A stretch of 64,000 bases of DNA from Planctomycetota bacterium. Lineage in GTDB: Bacteria; Planctomycetota; UBA8742; UBA2392. The notes below the pieces were generated by a model. That model was not told the DNA's origin and made no database searches. It saw only the letters and a program-made list of their open reading frames with translations. A program made the position numbers and the translations under genes. This document shows, in pieces, positions 1 to 8,607 of the stretch; position 1 is the stretch's first letter, and every line of letters begins with the position of its first letter. Location of the stretch: NCBI GenBank assembly GCA_027493625.1, contig JAOSKM010000001.1, positions 835,489 to 899,488 of the forward strand, read 5' to 3'.

Positions 1-1055
1 GTGGCGGCGGAGATGACAAGTCCGGCCCCCCGCGCTCCAAGGCCTTCCCGGTCGAGGTCGAGACCATTGCCGGCCGTGAGGTTCAGTACGTCGTGTCCGC
101 TGTGGGCTCAATTGAGGCGTTTGAAGAAGTCCAGATCACCGCCCGCGTGAGCGGAGTGCTCGAGAAGATCAACTTCCGGGAAGGCCAGGAAGTCACCCCG
201 GAAACCGTGTTGGTTGAGATCGAACCGGCGCGCTTCCAGTACGCCCAGGACGCCGCGCAGGCAGCACACGACCGCGCGGCAGCCGAATTGAAGGAAGCCC
301 AGGACGGCCTGAAACGCCGCGAAGACCCCAAGGGCGGCATCTTCTCAAAGGAAGAAGTCGAAGCCTGGCGCACCAAGGTCGCTGTCGCCATGGCCGTGGA
401 ACGCCAGCGCGCCGCGGAGTTATCGCAGGCGAAGCTGGACTTTGCCAACGCCACCCCGCGCGCGCCCATGAGCGGCGTGATCCAGTCGCGCCTGGTGCAG
501 ACGGGCCAGTGGGTTACCCCGGGCACCGTGATCGCGCGGCTGCTGAGGCGCGACCCCATGCTGCTGCGCTTTGCGGTCACCGAGGCGCAGGCGGCGCAGC
601 TGAAGCCCGGCCTTGCGGCCACCTTCAGCGTCTCCGGCGCGAACCAGGAGTACGCCGCAACGCTGACTCACGTGGCTGCCTCCGCGGATCCCACCACCCG
701 GATGGTGCAGGTTGTCGCCGAAGTAGCCCCCGAGCACGCCGCGCAGCTCACGCCCGGCACCTTCATCCGCGCCACCGTGCCCGTCGGCTCACGCGACAAT
801 GCCCCCACCGTGCCGGAAACGGCCGTGCGCCCCAGCGAGCGCGGTTTCCTGGTCTACGTGGTGGAAGGCGGCAAGGCGTACCAGCGCGTGATCGAGATCG
901 GCCTGCGCACGCCGGACGGGCGCATCGAGGTGCGCTCGGGCCTTGAGGTCGGGCAAGTGCTGGTGACGCGGGGCGCCGAGGCGCTGCGGGAGGGCGCCGA
1001 AGTCAAGATTGTCACCGCCGGCGCCGCGGAGAAGCCGCAGGGAGCGCAGCCATGA
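1..1055 (+). CDS. RND efflux periplasmic adaptor (membrane fusion protein), 5' end outside window
   Basis: The protein links an inner-membrane RND pump to an outer-membrane channel. The reading frame is open from base 3, so the N-terminus, probably a signal or lipoprotein peptide, lies outside the window. The GTG at 93 would remove the conserved first beta strands (AFPVEVETIAGREVQYVV), so it is not taken as the start. Visible parts are a biotinyl-lipoyl half motif (SGVLEKINFREGQEV), an Ala/Glu/Arg-rich alpha hairpin, the second lipoyl half (RAPMSGVIQSRLVQTGQWV), and a beta-barrel/MP-proximal C-terminus. The stop overlaps the pump start by 4 nt (ATGA), indicating translational coupling. Family assignment is firm; the substrate cannot be told. 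Confidence 0.93.
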   Translation, partial: GGGDDKSGPPRSKAFPVEVETIAGREVQYVVSAVGSIEAFEEVQITARVSGVLEKINFREGQEVTPETVLVEIEPARFQYAQDAAQAAHDRAAAELKEAQDGLKRREDPKGGIFSKEEVEAWRTKVAVAMAVERQRAAELSQAKLDFANATPRAPMSGVIQSRLVQTGQWVTPGTVIARLLRRDPMLLRFAVTEAQAAQLKPGLAATFSVSGANQEYAATLTHVAASADPTTRMVQVVAEVAPEHAAQLTPGTFIRATVPVGSRDNAPTVPETAVRPSERGFLVYVVEGGKAYQRVIEIGLRTPDGRIEVRSGLEVGQVLVTRGAEALREGAEVKIVTAGAAEKPQGAQP

Positions 1056-4000
1056 AGCTGACTGAGCTCTGCGTGCGCAAACCGGTGCTGGCCTGGATGA
1101 TCATGGGCGCCACCATCGTGTTCGGCTTGGTGGCGGCCAATCGCATCGGCATCAGCCAGTTCCCCGACGTGGACTTCCCCACGGTTTCGGTCAACGTCGG
1201 CTGGGAAGGCGCTTCTCCCGACGCCGTCGAGCAGGACGTGGTCGAAATTCTCGAAGAGGCGCTGGTGCAGGTCGAAGGTGTGAAGTCGATTAGCTCGACT
1301 TCGCGCCAGGGGCGCGGCAGCGTCACGGTCGAGTTCGACCTGTCCCGCGACATCGACTCCGCGGTGCAGGACGTGCAGGCCGTCGTCGCCGAGGCGCAGC
1401 GCAGCCTGCCCAGCGACGTTGAGCCCCCCACCGTGCGCAAGAGCAATCCGGAAGACCGGCCGATCATGTACGTCAGCTTATCCGGCCCGTACTCGCGGCA
1501 GGTGCTGGCCGACGTGGTGCGCTATCGCGTCAAGGAAAAGCTGCAGACGCTGCCGGGCGTCGGTGAGGTAACCCTCGGCGGCTACCTTGAGCGCAACGTG
1601 CGCATCTGGGTGGATGCCGACAAGCTTGACGCCAAGGGCCTGACGGTCAGCGACCTGATCGGCGCCCTGCGCCGCGAGCACGTCGAGCTGCCGGCCGGGC
1701 GCATCGAGACCGCCGGGCGAGAAGTCAACGTGCGTGTGCTGGGCGAAGCGCTGCACCTGGATGAGCTTCGCGAGATCGTTGTTCGCGAAGTCGACGGCCG
1801 CCCGATCTATCTGCACGAAGTGGCCCTAGTGGAAGATGGCTTTGAAGACGAGCGCCGCCTGAGCCGCGTGAACGGCGTGCCGGCCCAGGGCTTGGGCATC
1901 CGCAAGCAGCGCGGCGCCAACGCGGTAGAGGTTGCGCAGTCCGTGCGCGCGGTGCTGGATGAAATCCGCCCGACGCTCGAGGCCGACATGGACCTCGGCA
2001 TCAACTTTGACTCGACGGTGTACATCGAGGAATCGGTGCACGAGATCGAGTTCGAGCTGGTGCTGGCGGTGCTGCTGACGGCGCTGGTGTGCTGGATCTT
2101 CCTGGGCTCGCTGAGCAGCACCATGAACGTGGTGCTGGCGATACCGATGTCGCTGCTGGGCACCATCGCGATCATCTACTTCCTGGGCTTCACGCTGAAC
2201 ACCTTCACGCTGCTGGCGCTGGCGCTGGCGGTGGGCATCGTGGTCGACGACGCGATCATGATCATGGAGAACATCTATCGCCACAGCGAGGAAGGAGCGG
2301 ACCGCTTCAAGGCGGCGCTGGGCGGCACCAAAGAAATCATGGGCGCCGCGCTGGCTTCGACCATCGCGATCTGCGCGATCTTCGCGCCGGTGATCTTCAT
2401 GAGCGGCGTGACCGGCAAGTTCTTTTTCCAGTTCGGCGTGACGCTGAGCCTCGCCGTGCTTCTCAGCTACGTGGAAGCGATCACGCTGGCACCCGCGCGC
2501 TGCGCCCAGCTGCTGAAAAAGAGCGTCAAGGAAAACCGCAGCGCACTGGGCCGCGTTGTGGACCGCGGCTTCGACAGGCTGCGCAACGGCTACAGCCGCG
2601 GGCTCACCCCGGTGCTGCGCTTTCCCTACATCGCACTGCTGATCGGCGGCGGCGTGTTCGCGGGCGCGCTGTGGCTGATGACCTCGCTGCCCAGTGAATT
2701 CGTGCCAAGCCAGGACCAGAGCCGCCTGATGGTGCGCCTGCAGACAGCCGTCGGCAGCAGCCTTGAGGAGAGCGACGCGCTGTTCAAGCAGGCCGAGGCG
2801 CAGGTCAACGCCCGCGACGACGTGAGCCGCGTGTTCTGCATCGTCGGCGGGTTTGGCGGCGGTGACGTCAACACGTCGATGATGTTCGTGACCCTGGTGC
2901 CGCCAAAGGAGCGCGACAAGACTCAGAACGAGATCGCCGGCGAGTTGCGCGGCGTGCTCAACAAAACGCCCGGCCTGAAGGCCGTGGTGCAGGACCTCAG
3001 CCAGCAGGGCTTCAGCGCGCGGCGCGGCTTCCCCGTCGAGTTCAGCGTGCGGGGGCCGGACTTCAACAAGCTGGGCGAGCTTGCCCAGCAGATGGCCGAC
3101 GAGATGCGCGACAGCGGCCTGGTGGTGGACGTGGACACGGACTACCAGGTCGGCATGCCCGAGCTGCGAGTGGTGCCGGACCGCGCCCGCGCCGCGGACC
3201 TGGGCGTGCCGATGCAGGACGTGGCGGTCACGCTGAACGCCCTGGTGGGCGGCGTGCGCGTCGGCAAGTTCAGCGATCAGGGTCGCCGCCTGGACGTGCG
3301 GCTGCGCCTGCTGGCCGGCCAGCGCAGCAGCCCCCAGGACATCGAGCGCCTGCGCGTGCGCACCAGCAGCGGCGAGCGTATCCCGCTCAGCAACCTGGTC
3401 AAACAGGAAGAGCGCCCGGTGCTGCAGAGCATCATGCGGCAGGACCGCGAGCGCAGCATCACGGTGTTCGCCAACGTGGCGCCCGGCCACACCCAGAACG
3501 AGGCGCTTGAGAAAGTCCGCGAGCTGCAGGACAAGATGCCCGAGGGCTACCGCATTGCCATGAGCGGCGCCTCGGTCGAGTACCAGGACTCGTTCAACAG
3601 CCTGATCTTCGCGCTGCTGATGGGCATCCTGGTCGCATACATGGTGCTGGCAGGGCAGTTCAACAGCTTCTTCCACCCCATCACCGTGCTGACCATCGTG
3701 CCGCTCTCCATTGCCGGCGCGGCGCTGGCACTGTTCGCCTTCGGCCAGACGCTCAACATCTTCAGCATGATCGGCCTGCTGCTGTTGCTTGGCATCGCCA
3801 AGAAGAACTCGATCATCCTGGTCGACTACGCCAACCAGCTGCGGCTGAAGGGCCTGACCGCGCGCGAGGCCATGGCCAAGGCCGGTCCGATCCGTTTGCG
3901 TCCCATCCTGATGACCAGCGCCGCGACCATGATGGCCGCGTTGCCGGCCGCGATGGCGCTGGGCCCGGGTGGTGAAATCCGACGCCCGATGGCAATCGGC

Positions 4001-4171
4001 GTGCTGGGCGGCATGGCGGTAGCCACGCTGCTGAGCCTGCTGGTGGTGCCTTCGTTCTACGTGTTGATGGACGACTGGCTGCGCTTCTTCCGCCGCGGCA
4101 AAGGGGGCCCAGAAGGCGCGGTGCAGGAGATCCCGGAGGCCGACAGCGAAGTGCAGGATTCGCGGGTGTAG
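1052..4171 (+). CDS. RND multidrug efflux pump inner-membrane subunit (AcrB/HAE1-like)
   Basis: This is a proton-driven tripartite efflux pump subunit of 1039 residues, the normal RND length. The first membrane helix is followed by the porter signature FPDVDFPTVSVNVGWEGASP. The fourth helix carries the proton-relay aspartates (GIVVDDAI, residues 399-400) and a late helix carries the partner lysine (GIAKKNSIILVDY). The two-fold arrangement, six helices then a large loop twice, is clear. The gene is coupled to the adaptor upstream. No outer-membrane factor follows, so a TolC-like gene may lie upstream of the window or elsewhere. HAE1 drug-type is favoured over heavy-metal (CzcA) type from the DD motif and length, but the substrate is unknown. 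Confidence 0.95.
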   Translation: MKLTELCVRKPVLAWMIMGATIVFGLVAANRIGISQFPDVDFPTVSVNVGWEGASPDAVEQDVVEILEEALVQVEGVKSISSTSRQGRGSVTVEFDLSRDIDSAVQDVQAVVAEAQRSLPSDVEPPTVRKSNPEDRPIMYVSLSGPYSRQVLADVVRYRVKEKLQTLPGVGEVTLGGYLERNVRIWVDADKLDAKGLTVSDLIGALRREHVELPAGRIETAGREVNVRVLGEALHLDELREIVVREVDGRPIYLHEVALVEDGFEDERRLSRVNGVPAQGLGIRKQRGANAVEVAQSVRAVLDEIRPTLEADMDLGINFDSTVYIEESVHEIEFELVLAVLLTALVCWIFLGSLSSTMNVVLAIPMSLLGTIAIIYFLGFTLNTFTLLALALAVGIVVDDAIMIMENIYRHSEEGADRFKAALGGTKEIMGAALASTIAICAIFAPVIFMSGVTGKFFFQFGVTLSLAVLLSYVEAITLAPARCAQLLKKSVKENRSALGRVVDRGFDRLRNGYSRGLTPVLRFPYIALLIGGGVFAGALWLMTSLPSEFVPSQDQSRLMVRLQTAVGSSLEESDALFKQAEAQVNARDDVSRVFCIVGGFGGGDVNTSMMFVTLVPPKERDKTQNEIAGELRGVLNKTPGLKAVVQDLSQQGFSARRGFPVEFSVRGPDFNKLGELAQQMADEMRDSGLVVDVDTDYQVGMPELRVVPDRARAADLGVPMQDVAVTLNALVGGVRVGKFSDQGRRLDVRLRLLAGQRSSPQDIERLRVRTSSGERIPLSNLVKQEERPVLQSIMRQDRERSITVFANVAPGHTQNEALEKVRELQDKMPEGYRIAMSGASVEYQDSFNSLIFALLMGILVAYMVLAGQFNSFFHPITVLTIVPLSIAGAALALFAFGQTLNIFSMIGLLLLLGIAKKNSIILVDYANQLRLKGLTAREAMAKAGPIRLRPILMTSAATMMAALPAAMALGPGGEIRRPMAIGVLGGMAVATLLSLLVVPSFYVLMDDWLRFFRRGKGGPEGAVQEIPEADSEVQDSRV

Positions 4172-4177
4172 GTCCCT

Positions 4178-5491
4178 CTACTTGTACAGCTCTTTCAGCA
4201 GCAGGTCGCCGGCCTTCAGCAGCCGCTGGTCCATGCTGCTGGCCGCGAGCGGCAGAAGGTTGGCGCGGGTTTCCTTGCGGTACTTCTCGATCTCTTCGGT
4301 GCTGCGGCCGGAAGTCGGCAGGCAGCGCAGGTTGTGCACGCGATCGCACATCTTCACGGCTTTGATCCAGCCGGGCGCGCGGCGCAGGCCTTCGTAGTAG
4401 CGCTCCAGGCCCAGTTCTTTAGGTGTGCCGTCGCGCTTGTACATCTTGGTCAACAGCACCACCGCGCCTGAGACGTTGTCGCCAAAGGCCTGCGACAGCT
4501 GGGCGGGCGTGGTGTTGAGGTCGTCTTCCAGCACGTCGTGCAGCAGGGCGGTGATCACCTCGTCGCGCTCGCGCAGCTTCACGTTCTCGACGGCGATCAA
4601 CGCGACCTCAAGCGGGTGGGTGGCGTAGGGCAGGCCGCCGTCGCGGGTCTGGCCGGCGTGGGCGCGGTACATCAGCTCAAGCGCGCGGGTGACGTCGCGG
4701 TGCAGGCCGGGCTCGAGCTGGTTCAGCAGGCGCTTCTCCAGCGGCTCGCATTCGGGCGGGCGGCTGACCTTGAGTTCGGTCTCCGGCGGGGCCGCGGGCT
4801 TTTCATCGCCGCGGTGGCGTTTCTCCATGACGCGGCGGATGTCCTCGAAGCTGATGTCCTTCTGCACCATCAGCACCATCAGGTGGAACACCAGGTCGCA
4901 CATCTCGCCGACCAGCTCGCTGCGTTTTTCCCCCTTGGCGGCGATGATCGTCTCGGTGGCCTCTTCGCCCAGCTTCTTGAGAATCTTGTCGAGCCCCTTG
5001 GTGAACAGGTAGGTGCTGTAGCTGCCCTCGGGCAGCTTGGTCTTGCGCTCCTGCAACAGCGTGCGCACGTCGTCCATCAGCGCGCCGAAGCGCGCACCCC
5101 AGCCAAGCGCGGGCTGTTCGGCCTGCTCGACTTCGCTTAGTACGGCCTTGTTCTTGAACACAGTCTGGAAGAAGCAGTCGCCCTCGCCGGTGTGGCAGGC
5201 CGGGCCGTCGGGCAGCACGCGGGCCACAAGGGCGTCGCCGTCGCAGTCGAGTTTCAGCTCCGCCACGCGCATGGTGTTGCCGCTGGATTCCCCCTTCACC
5301 CAGAGCTGCTTGCGGCTGCGCGACCAGAAGGTGACCAGCCCTGTTTCGAGCGTCGTGCGGAAGGCGGCCAGGTTCATCCAGGCCAGCGTCAGCACTTCGC
5401 CGTTGCGCGCGTCCTGCATGATGCAGGGGATCAGGCCGCTGCTGTCGAACTTCAGGCCTTCGACGGGTGCTTGTTCAGTGAAGTCGCTCAT
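4178..5491 (-). CDS. hisIE: HisIE fused to SpoT/Mesh1-like HD phosphohydrolase domain
   Basis: This bifunctional enzyme covers steps 2 and 3 of histidine synthesis. Residues 20-110 are phosphoribosyl-AMP cyclohydrolase (WSRSRKQLWVKGESSGN; zinc ligands in LDCDGDAL and ACHTGEGDCF). Residues 137-227 are phosphoribosyl-ATP pyrophosphatase (GEEATETIIAAKG, EMCDLVFHLMVL). A linker leads to an unexpected HD domain at 260-437 that has all the hallmark motifs of (p)ppGpp hydrolases: HPLEVA (292-297), LLHDVLED (316-323) and KMCDRVHNLR (380-389). The expected metal ligands H292, H318, D319 and D383 are present. HisIE is normally about 200 residues, so this protein is twice as long. It is the last gene of the his operon. 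The HD activity is inferred: a ppGpp-type hydrolase, a nucleotide pyrophosphohydrolase, or the missing histidinol-phosphatase. Confidence 0.93.
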   Translation of the reverse strand: MSDFTEQAPVEGLKFDSSGLIPCIMQDARNGEVLTLAWMNLAAFRTTLETGLVTFWSRSRKQLWVKGESSGNTMRVAELKLDCDGDALVARVLPDGPACHTGEGDCFFQTVFKNKAVLSEVEQAEQPALGWGARFGALMDDVRTLLQERKTKLPEGSYSTYLFTKGLDKILKKLGEEATETIIAAKGEKRSELVGEMCDLVFHLMVLMVQKDISFEDIRRVMEKRHRGDEKPAAPPETELKVSRPPECEPLEKRLLNQLEPGLHRDVTRALELMYRAHAGQTRDGGLPYATHPLEVALIAVENVKLRERDEVITALLHDVLEDDLNTTPAQLSQAFGDNVSGAVVLLTKMYKRDGTPKELGLERYYEGLRRAPGWIKAVKMCDRVHNLRCLPTSGRSTEEIEKYRKETRANLLPLAASSMDQRLLKAGDLLLKELYK

Positions 5492-5497
5492 GGTGTG

Positions 5498-5530
5498 TCA
5501 GGGGCCAGGTTACAGGTTTCAGGGGTCAGG
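5498..5530. repeat. short direct repeat in hisF-hisIE gap
   Basis: Two 12-nt near-identical units (TCAGGGGCCAGG and TCAGGGGTCAGG, 11 of 12 positions) lie in the 42-nt gap between hisF and hisIE. They may be part of a short intergenic repeat like the one between hisF and the hisA paralog. No function is evident. Confidence 0.35.
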
Positions 5531-5533
5531 GAA

Positions 5534-6310
5534 CTACGCCTGCGTTGTCATCTCTACAGGTCTGATGTTGAAGCTTTGGCTGCGTAAGAACTCCTTCGCT
5601 TCCCTGACCGTGTGCTGCCCGAAGTGAAAAATGCCGGCCGCCAGTACCGCCGCCGCGCCTGCTTTCAGCCCTTCGGCCAGATGCTCCAGTCTACCAACCC
5701 CGCCGGAAGCTATCACCGGGACGGCAACCAGCGCAGCGGCCTTGGCAGTGAGCTCCAGGTCGAAGCCTTCGCCCGTGCCGTCGCGGTCCATGCTGGTGAG
5801 CAGAATCTCGCCGGCGCCAAGCTCCACGCCACGCTTGATCCAATCCAGCGCGTCCAGGCCCGTGTCTTCACGGCCGCCCTTCACGTAGACGTGGTAGCTG
5901 CCGGCCGGCTGTTTGCGCGCGTCCACGGCCAGCACCACGGCCTGTTTGCCGAAGCGCTCGGCGCAGTCGCGGATCAATTGCGGGTTCTTCACGGCCGCGC
6001 TGTTGACCGCGACCTTGTCGGCGCCGGCGCGCAACAGGCGCTCGAAATCTTCCACGCTGCGCACGCCGCCGCCGATGGTGAACGGGATGCTGAGTTCAAG
6101 GGCGCAACGCCGGGCGAGTTCCACGGTGGTGTCGCGGTTTTCGTGGCTGGCGGTGATGTCCAGGAACACCAGCTCGTCCGCCTGTTCGCGGTCGTAGCGC
6201 ACGGCGCATTCGACGGGGTCGCCCGCGTCGCGCAGGCCGACGAAGTTGACGCCCTTCACGACGCGGCCGTCTTTGACGTCAAGGCACACGATCAGTCGTT
6301 TTGCGAGCAT
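5534..6310 (-). CDS. hisF: imidazole glycerol phosphate synthase cyclase subunit HisF
   Basis: HisF takes ammonia delivered by HisH and turns PRFAR into imidazole glycerol phosphate and AICAR. The 258-residue (beta/alpha)8 barrel has the usual length. The catalytic aspartates are D11 ([12 protein letters not shown]) and D130 (LAVDARK). Phosphate-binding loops are seen at [15 protein letters not shown] and IASGGVG. The short tail after FLRSQ ([13 protein letters not shown]) looks like a read-through extension of little importance. The gene is in the his operon, 97 nt after the hisA paralog and separated from its partner hisH by two hisA-type genes. Confidence 0.97.
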   Translation of the reverse strand: MLAKRLIVCLDVKDGRVVKGVNFVGLRDAGDPVECAVRYDREQADELVFLDITASHENRDTTVELARRCALELSIPFTIGGGVRSVEDFERLLRAGADKVAVNSAAVKNPQLIRDCAERFGKQAVVLAVDARKQPAGSYHVYVKGGREDTGLDALDWIKRGVELGAGEILLTSMDRDGTGEGFDLELTAKAAALVAVPVIASGGVGRLEHLAEGLKAGAAAVLAAGIFHFGQHTVREAKEFLRSQSFNIRPVEMTTQA

Positions 6311-6315
6311 AGGTG

Positions 6316-6383
6316 GAGGTCAGAGTTTAGAGGTCGGAGGTCAGGGAAACTCACGGAGCGCCTTTGCGCCGTTTTCTGACCTC
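6316..6383. repeat. intergenic inverted repeat between hisA paralog and hisF
   Basis: GAGGTCAGA (6316-6324) is matched by its exact complement TCTGACCTC (6375-6383), and further GGAGGTCAGG-like units sit between them. RNA of this gap could fold into a hairpin inside the his operon transcript, as an intercistronic repeat or processing site. The role is not known. Confidence 0.4.
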
Positions 6384-6407
6384 TGGCCTCCCTGTTCAAG
6401 CTTCTTA

Positions 6408-7175
6408 TCAGCTGCGGGCTGCCAGGCCTGCCTTGGCGTACTCGAGGGCCTGCTCGTAGCTGAACTCGCCCTGCATCAGCGGCTTGCCTACCAGCACGCC
6501 GGAAATGCCCTCGGTGGCGGCGGCCGCCTTGATGTGGTCCAGCGTCTGCACGCCGCCGGTGATGATCACGTCGCCGCCGACCTGCGCCGCTTCCGCCACG
6601 CTGGGGCCGCTGCCGCGCGCGTCGGCCGAGACGTCCTGGAAGATGAAATGCTTCACACCCGCTTCGCGCACCTTGGCGGCAACCTGCGCCGGGGTGGCCT
6701 TGGGGTCCTTGATCCAGTCCTGGGCGACCATACGGCCGTTCTTGACGTCGATGAAGATCACCACGGCGTCGGCCGCGTGCTTGACGGCCGCCTGCACGAG
6801 CGCCGGGTTCTGCATGGCGGCGCTGCCGATGGCGGCGCGCTTGATGCCAAGCGAGGTGACCATCTGGAAACTCTCCAGGTCGCGCACGCCGCCGCTGACC
6901 TGTAAAGTTACGTCGAAGCTCTTGGCCAGCTCGCCCATGACGGACAGGTTGCGCTCGGCGCCGGCCAGCACGCTGCCGGAATGCTCGGCCTGGCTGACGA
7001 TGAAGGGGCCATCCAGGTTGTACAGGTGGATCATGCGGGCGCCGGCCTCGACGAACTTGCGCACGAAGCCGATGGGCTCAACGCGGTTGGCGCGGGTGCC
7101 CATGCCCACCGATTCATAACGCAGGGCCATGCCGCCCCGCAGCTCGATTGCCGGGATCACCTGGAAGTCGCTCAT
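6408..7175 (-). CDS. HisA paralog with altered active site
   Basis: This 255-residue barrel is clearly related to HisA (VIPAIELRGGMALRY at the start, LYNLDGPF, SGGVRDLE, TGGVQTLD, VGKPLMQGEF). It differs from the bona fide HisA encoded next to it at catalytic positions. The first acid is Glu11 instead of Asp. The second (D143, FIDVKNG) is kept. The TDIARDG loop of HisA is replaced by QDVSADARGSGP. Start and stop overlap hisA by 4 nt (ATGA), so it is translated together with the his enzymes. It may be an isomerase with changed specificity, a regulator, or a subunit partner. A redundant HisA is less likely given the changed loop. The exact role is unknown. Confidence 0.8.
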   Translation of the reverse strand: MSDFQVIPAIELRGGMALRYESVGMGTRANRVEPIGFVRKFVEAGARMIHLYNLDGPFIVSQAEHSGSVLAGAERNLSVMGELAKSFDVTLQVSGGVRDLESFQMVTSLGIKRAAIGSAAMQNPALVQAAVKHAADAVVIFIDVKNGRMVAQDWIKDPKATPAQVAAKVREAGVKHFIFQDVSADARGSGPSVAEAAQVGGDVIITGGVQTLDHIKAAAATEGISGVLVGKPLMQGEFSYEQALEYAKAGLAARS

Positions 7176-7909
7176 GTTCGCTGTCCTTTCGCGGCCTGCA
7201 GTGCCTGTCTTACCGTAAATCGCCCTTCATACAACGCCTTGCCGATGATCAGGCCGTCAACCCCGCCGCCGGTGGTTGCGGCCGCGGTCACATGCTCGAG
7301 GCTGCCGACACCGCCGGAGGCTATCACCGCGGCCCCCGTTTGCGCCAGCTTGCAGGCGCCCTGCAGGTCAGGCCCGACCAGCATGCCGTCGCGGGCGATG
7401 TCGGTGTAGATGAAACGGGAGACGCCGGCCTGCACCATGCGCTCAGCCAGCTCTTCCGCCGAGACCTCGCTGGTTTCCACCCAGCCCTCCACGGCAACCA
7501 TACCATCGCGGGCGTCGATGCCGACGGCCACTTGCGGCCCGAACTCGGCCGCCAGCTCGCGGACCAATTCGGGCTGGCGCAGGGCAACGGTGCCGAGGAT
7601 GACGCGCTTTACTCCGCGCTTGAGGGCCTGCTCGACATCGTCGCGCGTGCGCAGGCCGCCGCCGAACTCGACGGGGATTTCCACGCTGTTGCAGATCGCG
7701 CGCAGCACGGCCAGGTTTTCGCCCGCTTCGCCGAAAGCGCCGTCCAGGTTCACCACGTGCAGCCACTGCGCGCCTTGGGCCTGGAAATCGCGGGCGACTT
7801 CCGTGGCGTCTTCGGCGTAGGTGGTCTCGGCGTCGGCGCGGCCTTGCTGCAGGCGCACCACGCGCCCCCGGCGCAGGTCGATGGCGGGGTAGATCGTGAA
7901 GTCGCTCAT
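7172..7909 (-). CDS. hisA: ProFAR isomerase HisA
   Basis: HisA carries out the Amadori rearrangement of ProFAR to PRFAR, step 4 of histidine synthesis. The protein has 245 residues when started at MSDFTIYPAIDLRRG. An upstream in-frame extension to 8065 runs through hisH and is rejected. The catalytic acids D11 (PAIDLRRG) and D132 (GIDARDG) and the TDIARDG loop (169-175) are intact. Phosphate-binding segments GGGLRTRDD and ASGGVGSLEH are present. The start overlaps the hisH stop by 4 nt and the stop overlaps the paralog start by 4 nt, typical of tight operon coupling. Confidence 0.96.
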   Translation of the reverse strand: MSDFTIYPAIDLRRGRVVRLQQGRADAETTYAEDATEVARDFQAQGAQWLHVVNLDGAFGEAGENLAVLRAICNSVEIPVEFGGGLRTRDDVEQALKRGVKRVILGTVALRQPELVRELAAEFGPQVAVGIDARDGMVAVEGWVETSEVSAEELAERMVQAGVSRFIYTDIARDGMLVGPDLQGACKLAQTGAAVIASGGVGSLEHVTAAATTGGGVDGLIIGKALYEGRFTVRQALQAAKGQRT

Positions 7910-8511
7910 AGCTTCAGGAAGTTCTCCAGCAGCGTGGCGCCGCAGCGCTGGCTTTTTTCCGGGTGGGCCTGGATGCCGCGCACGTTGCCGCGCCGCACCA
8001 CGCTGCAGAAGGTTTCGCCGTATTCGGTTTCGCCCAGCACGTCCGCACTCTCCGCGGGCTCGCACACGAAGCTGTGCACGAAGTAGAAGAAAGCTTCCGC
8101 GGGCAGATTCTCCAGCAGCGGGTCGGCCTTTCGAGGCACAATGCGGTTCCAGCCCATGTGCGGCACCGGGTTGGCGCCGGCCTTGATCTCGCGCACGCGG
8201 CCCGGGATCAGCCCCAGGCCGGGGGTTTCCTCGAACTCCTCCCCGGTTTCAAACAGCAACTGCATGCCGAGGCAGATGCCCAGCAAGGGTTTGTCCGATG
8301 CCGCGAATTCGCGGATTGCGGCCGTGAACCCCCGCTGGTTCAGGGCTTTCATACCGGCTGGGAAGCTGCCTACGCCCGGCAACAGCAGGCGTTCGGCGTC
8401 GGCGACGGACGCGGCTTGCGTTGCCACCTGCACTGTCGCGCCCGCGCGTTCAAGGGCGCGCGAGATGCTGCCCAGGTTGCAGATGCCGGAGTCAATGATG
8501 GTGACGTTCAT
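7906..8511 (-). CDS. hisH: imidazole glycerol phosphate synthase glutaminase subunit HisH
   Basis: HisH is a class I glutamine amidotransferase that feeds ammonia to HisF. The 201-residue protein has the nucleophile elbow GICLGMQ with Cys80 and the His/Glu pair of the triad in AHPEKS (H183, E185). The oxyanion-strand motif PGVGSF and the VHSFVCEP segment fit the family. The first motif reads DSGICNLGS where most homologs have DYGxGN, a mild change. It overlaps hisA by 4 nt and follows the repeat-filled gap after hisB. Confidence 0.96.
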   Translation of the reverse strand: MNVTIIDSGICNLGSISRALERAGATVQVATQAASVADAERLLLPGVGSFPAGMKALNQRGFTAAIREFAASDKPLLGICLGMQLLFETGEEFEETPGLGLIPGRVREIKAGANPVPHMGWNRIVPRKADPLLENLPAEAFFYFVHSFVCEPAESADVLGETEYGETFCSVVRRGNVRGIQAHPEKSQRCGATLLENFLKL

Positions 8512-8520
8512 GGCAGCTCA

Positions 8521-8595
8521 GGGGACTGTCCCCGTCCTCGAAACTTTGCCTGGTCACAACTACGGGGACAGTCCCCAACTGCGGGGACAGTCCCC
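8521..8595. repeat. three palindromic GGGGACTGTCCCC units between hisB and hisH
   Basis: The hisH-hisB gap contains three copies of a 13-nt near-perfect palindrome: GGGGACTGTCCCC at 8521-8533 and its complement form GGGGACAGTCCCC at 8564-8576 and 8583-8595. Copies of opposite orientation can pair to form larger hairpins. The same unit recurs near 42.6 kb and 44.4 kb, so this is a dispersed REP/BIME-like repeat family inserted within the his operon without breaking a gene. Confidence 0.8.
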
Positions 8596-8607
8596 TGAAG
8601 CAGTTCT

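Noticed and set aside
1826..3676. 616-codon open frame on the minus strand opposite the RND pump gene
   Set aside because: It is antisense to a perfectly conserved RND protein and is His/Gln/Ala-rich, as expected for a high-GC shadow frame.
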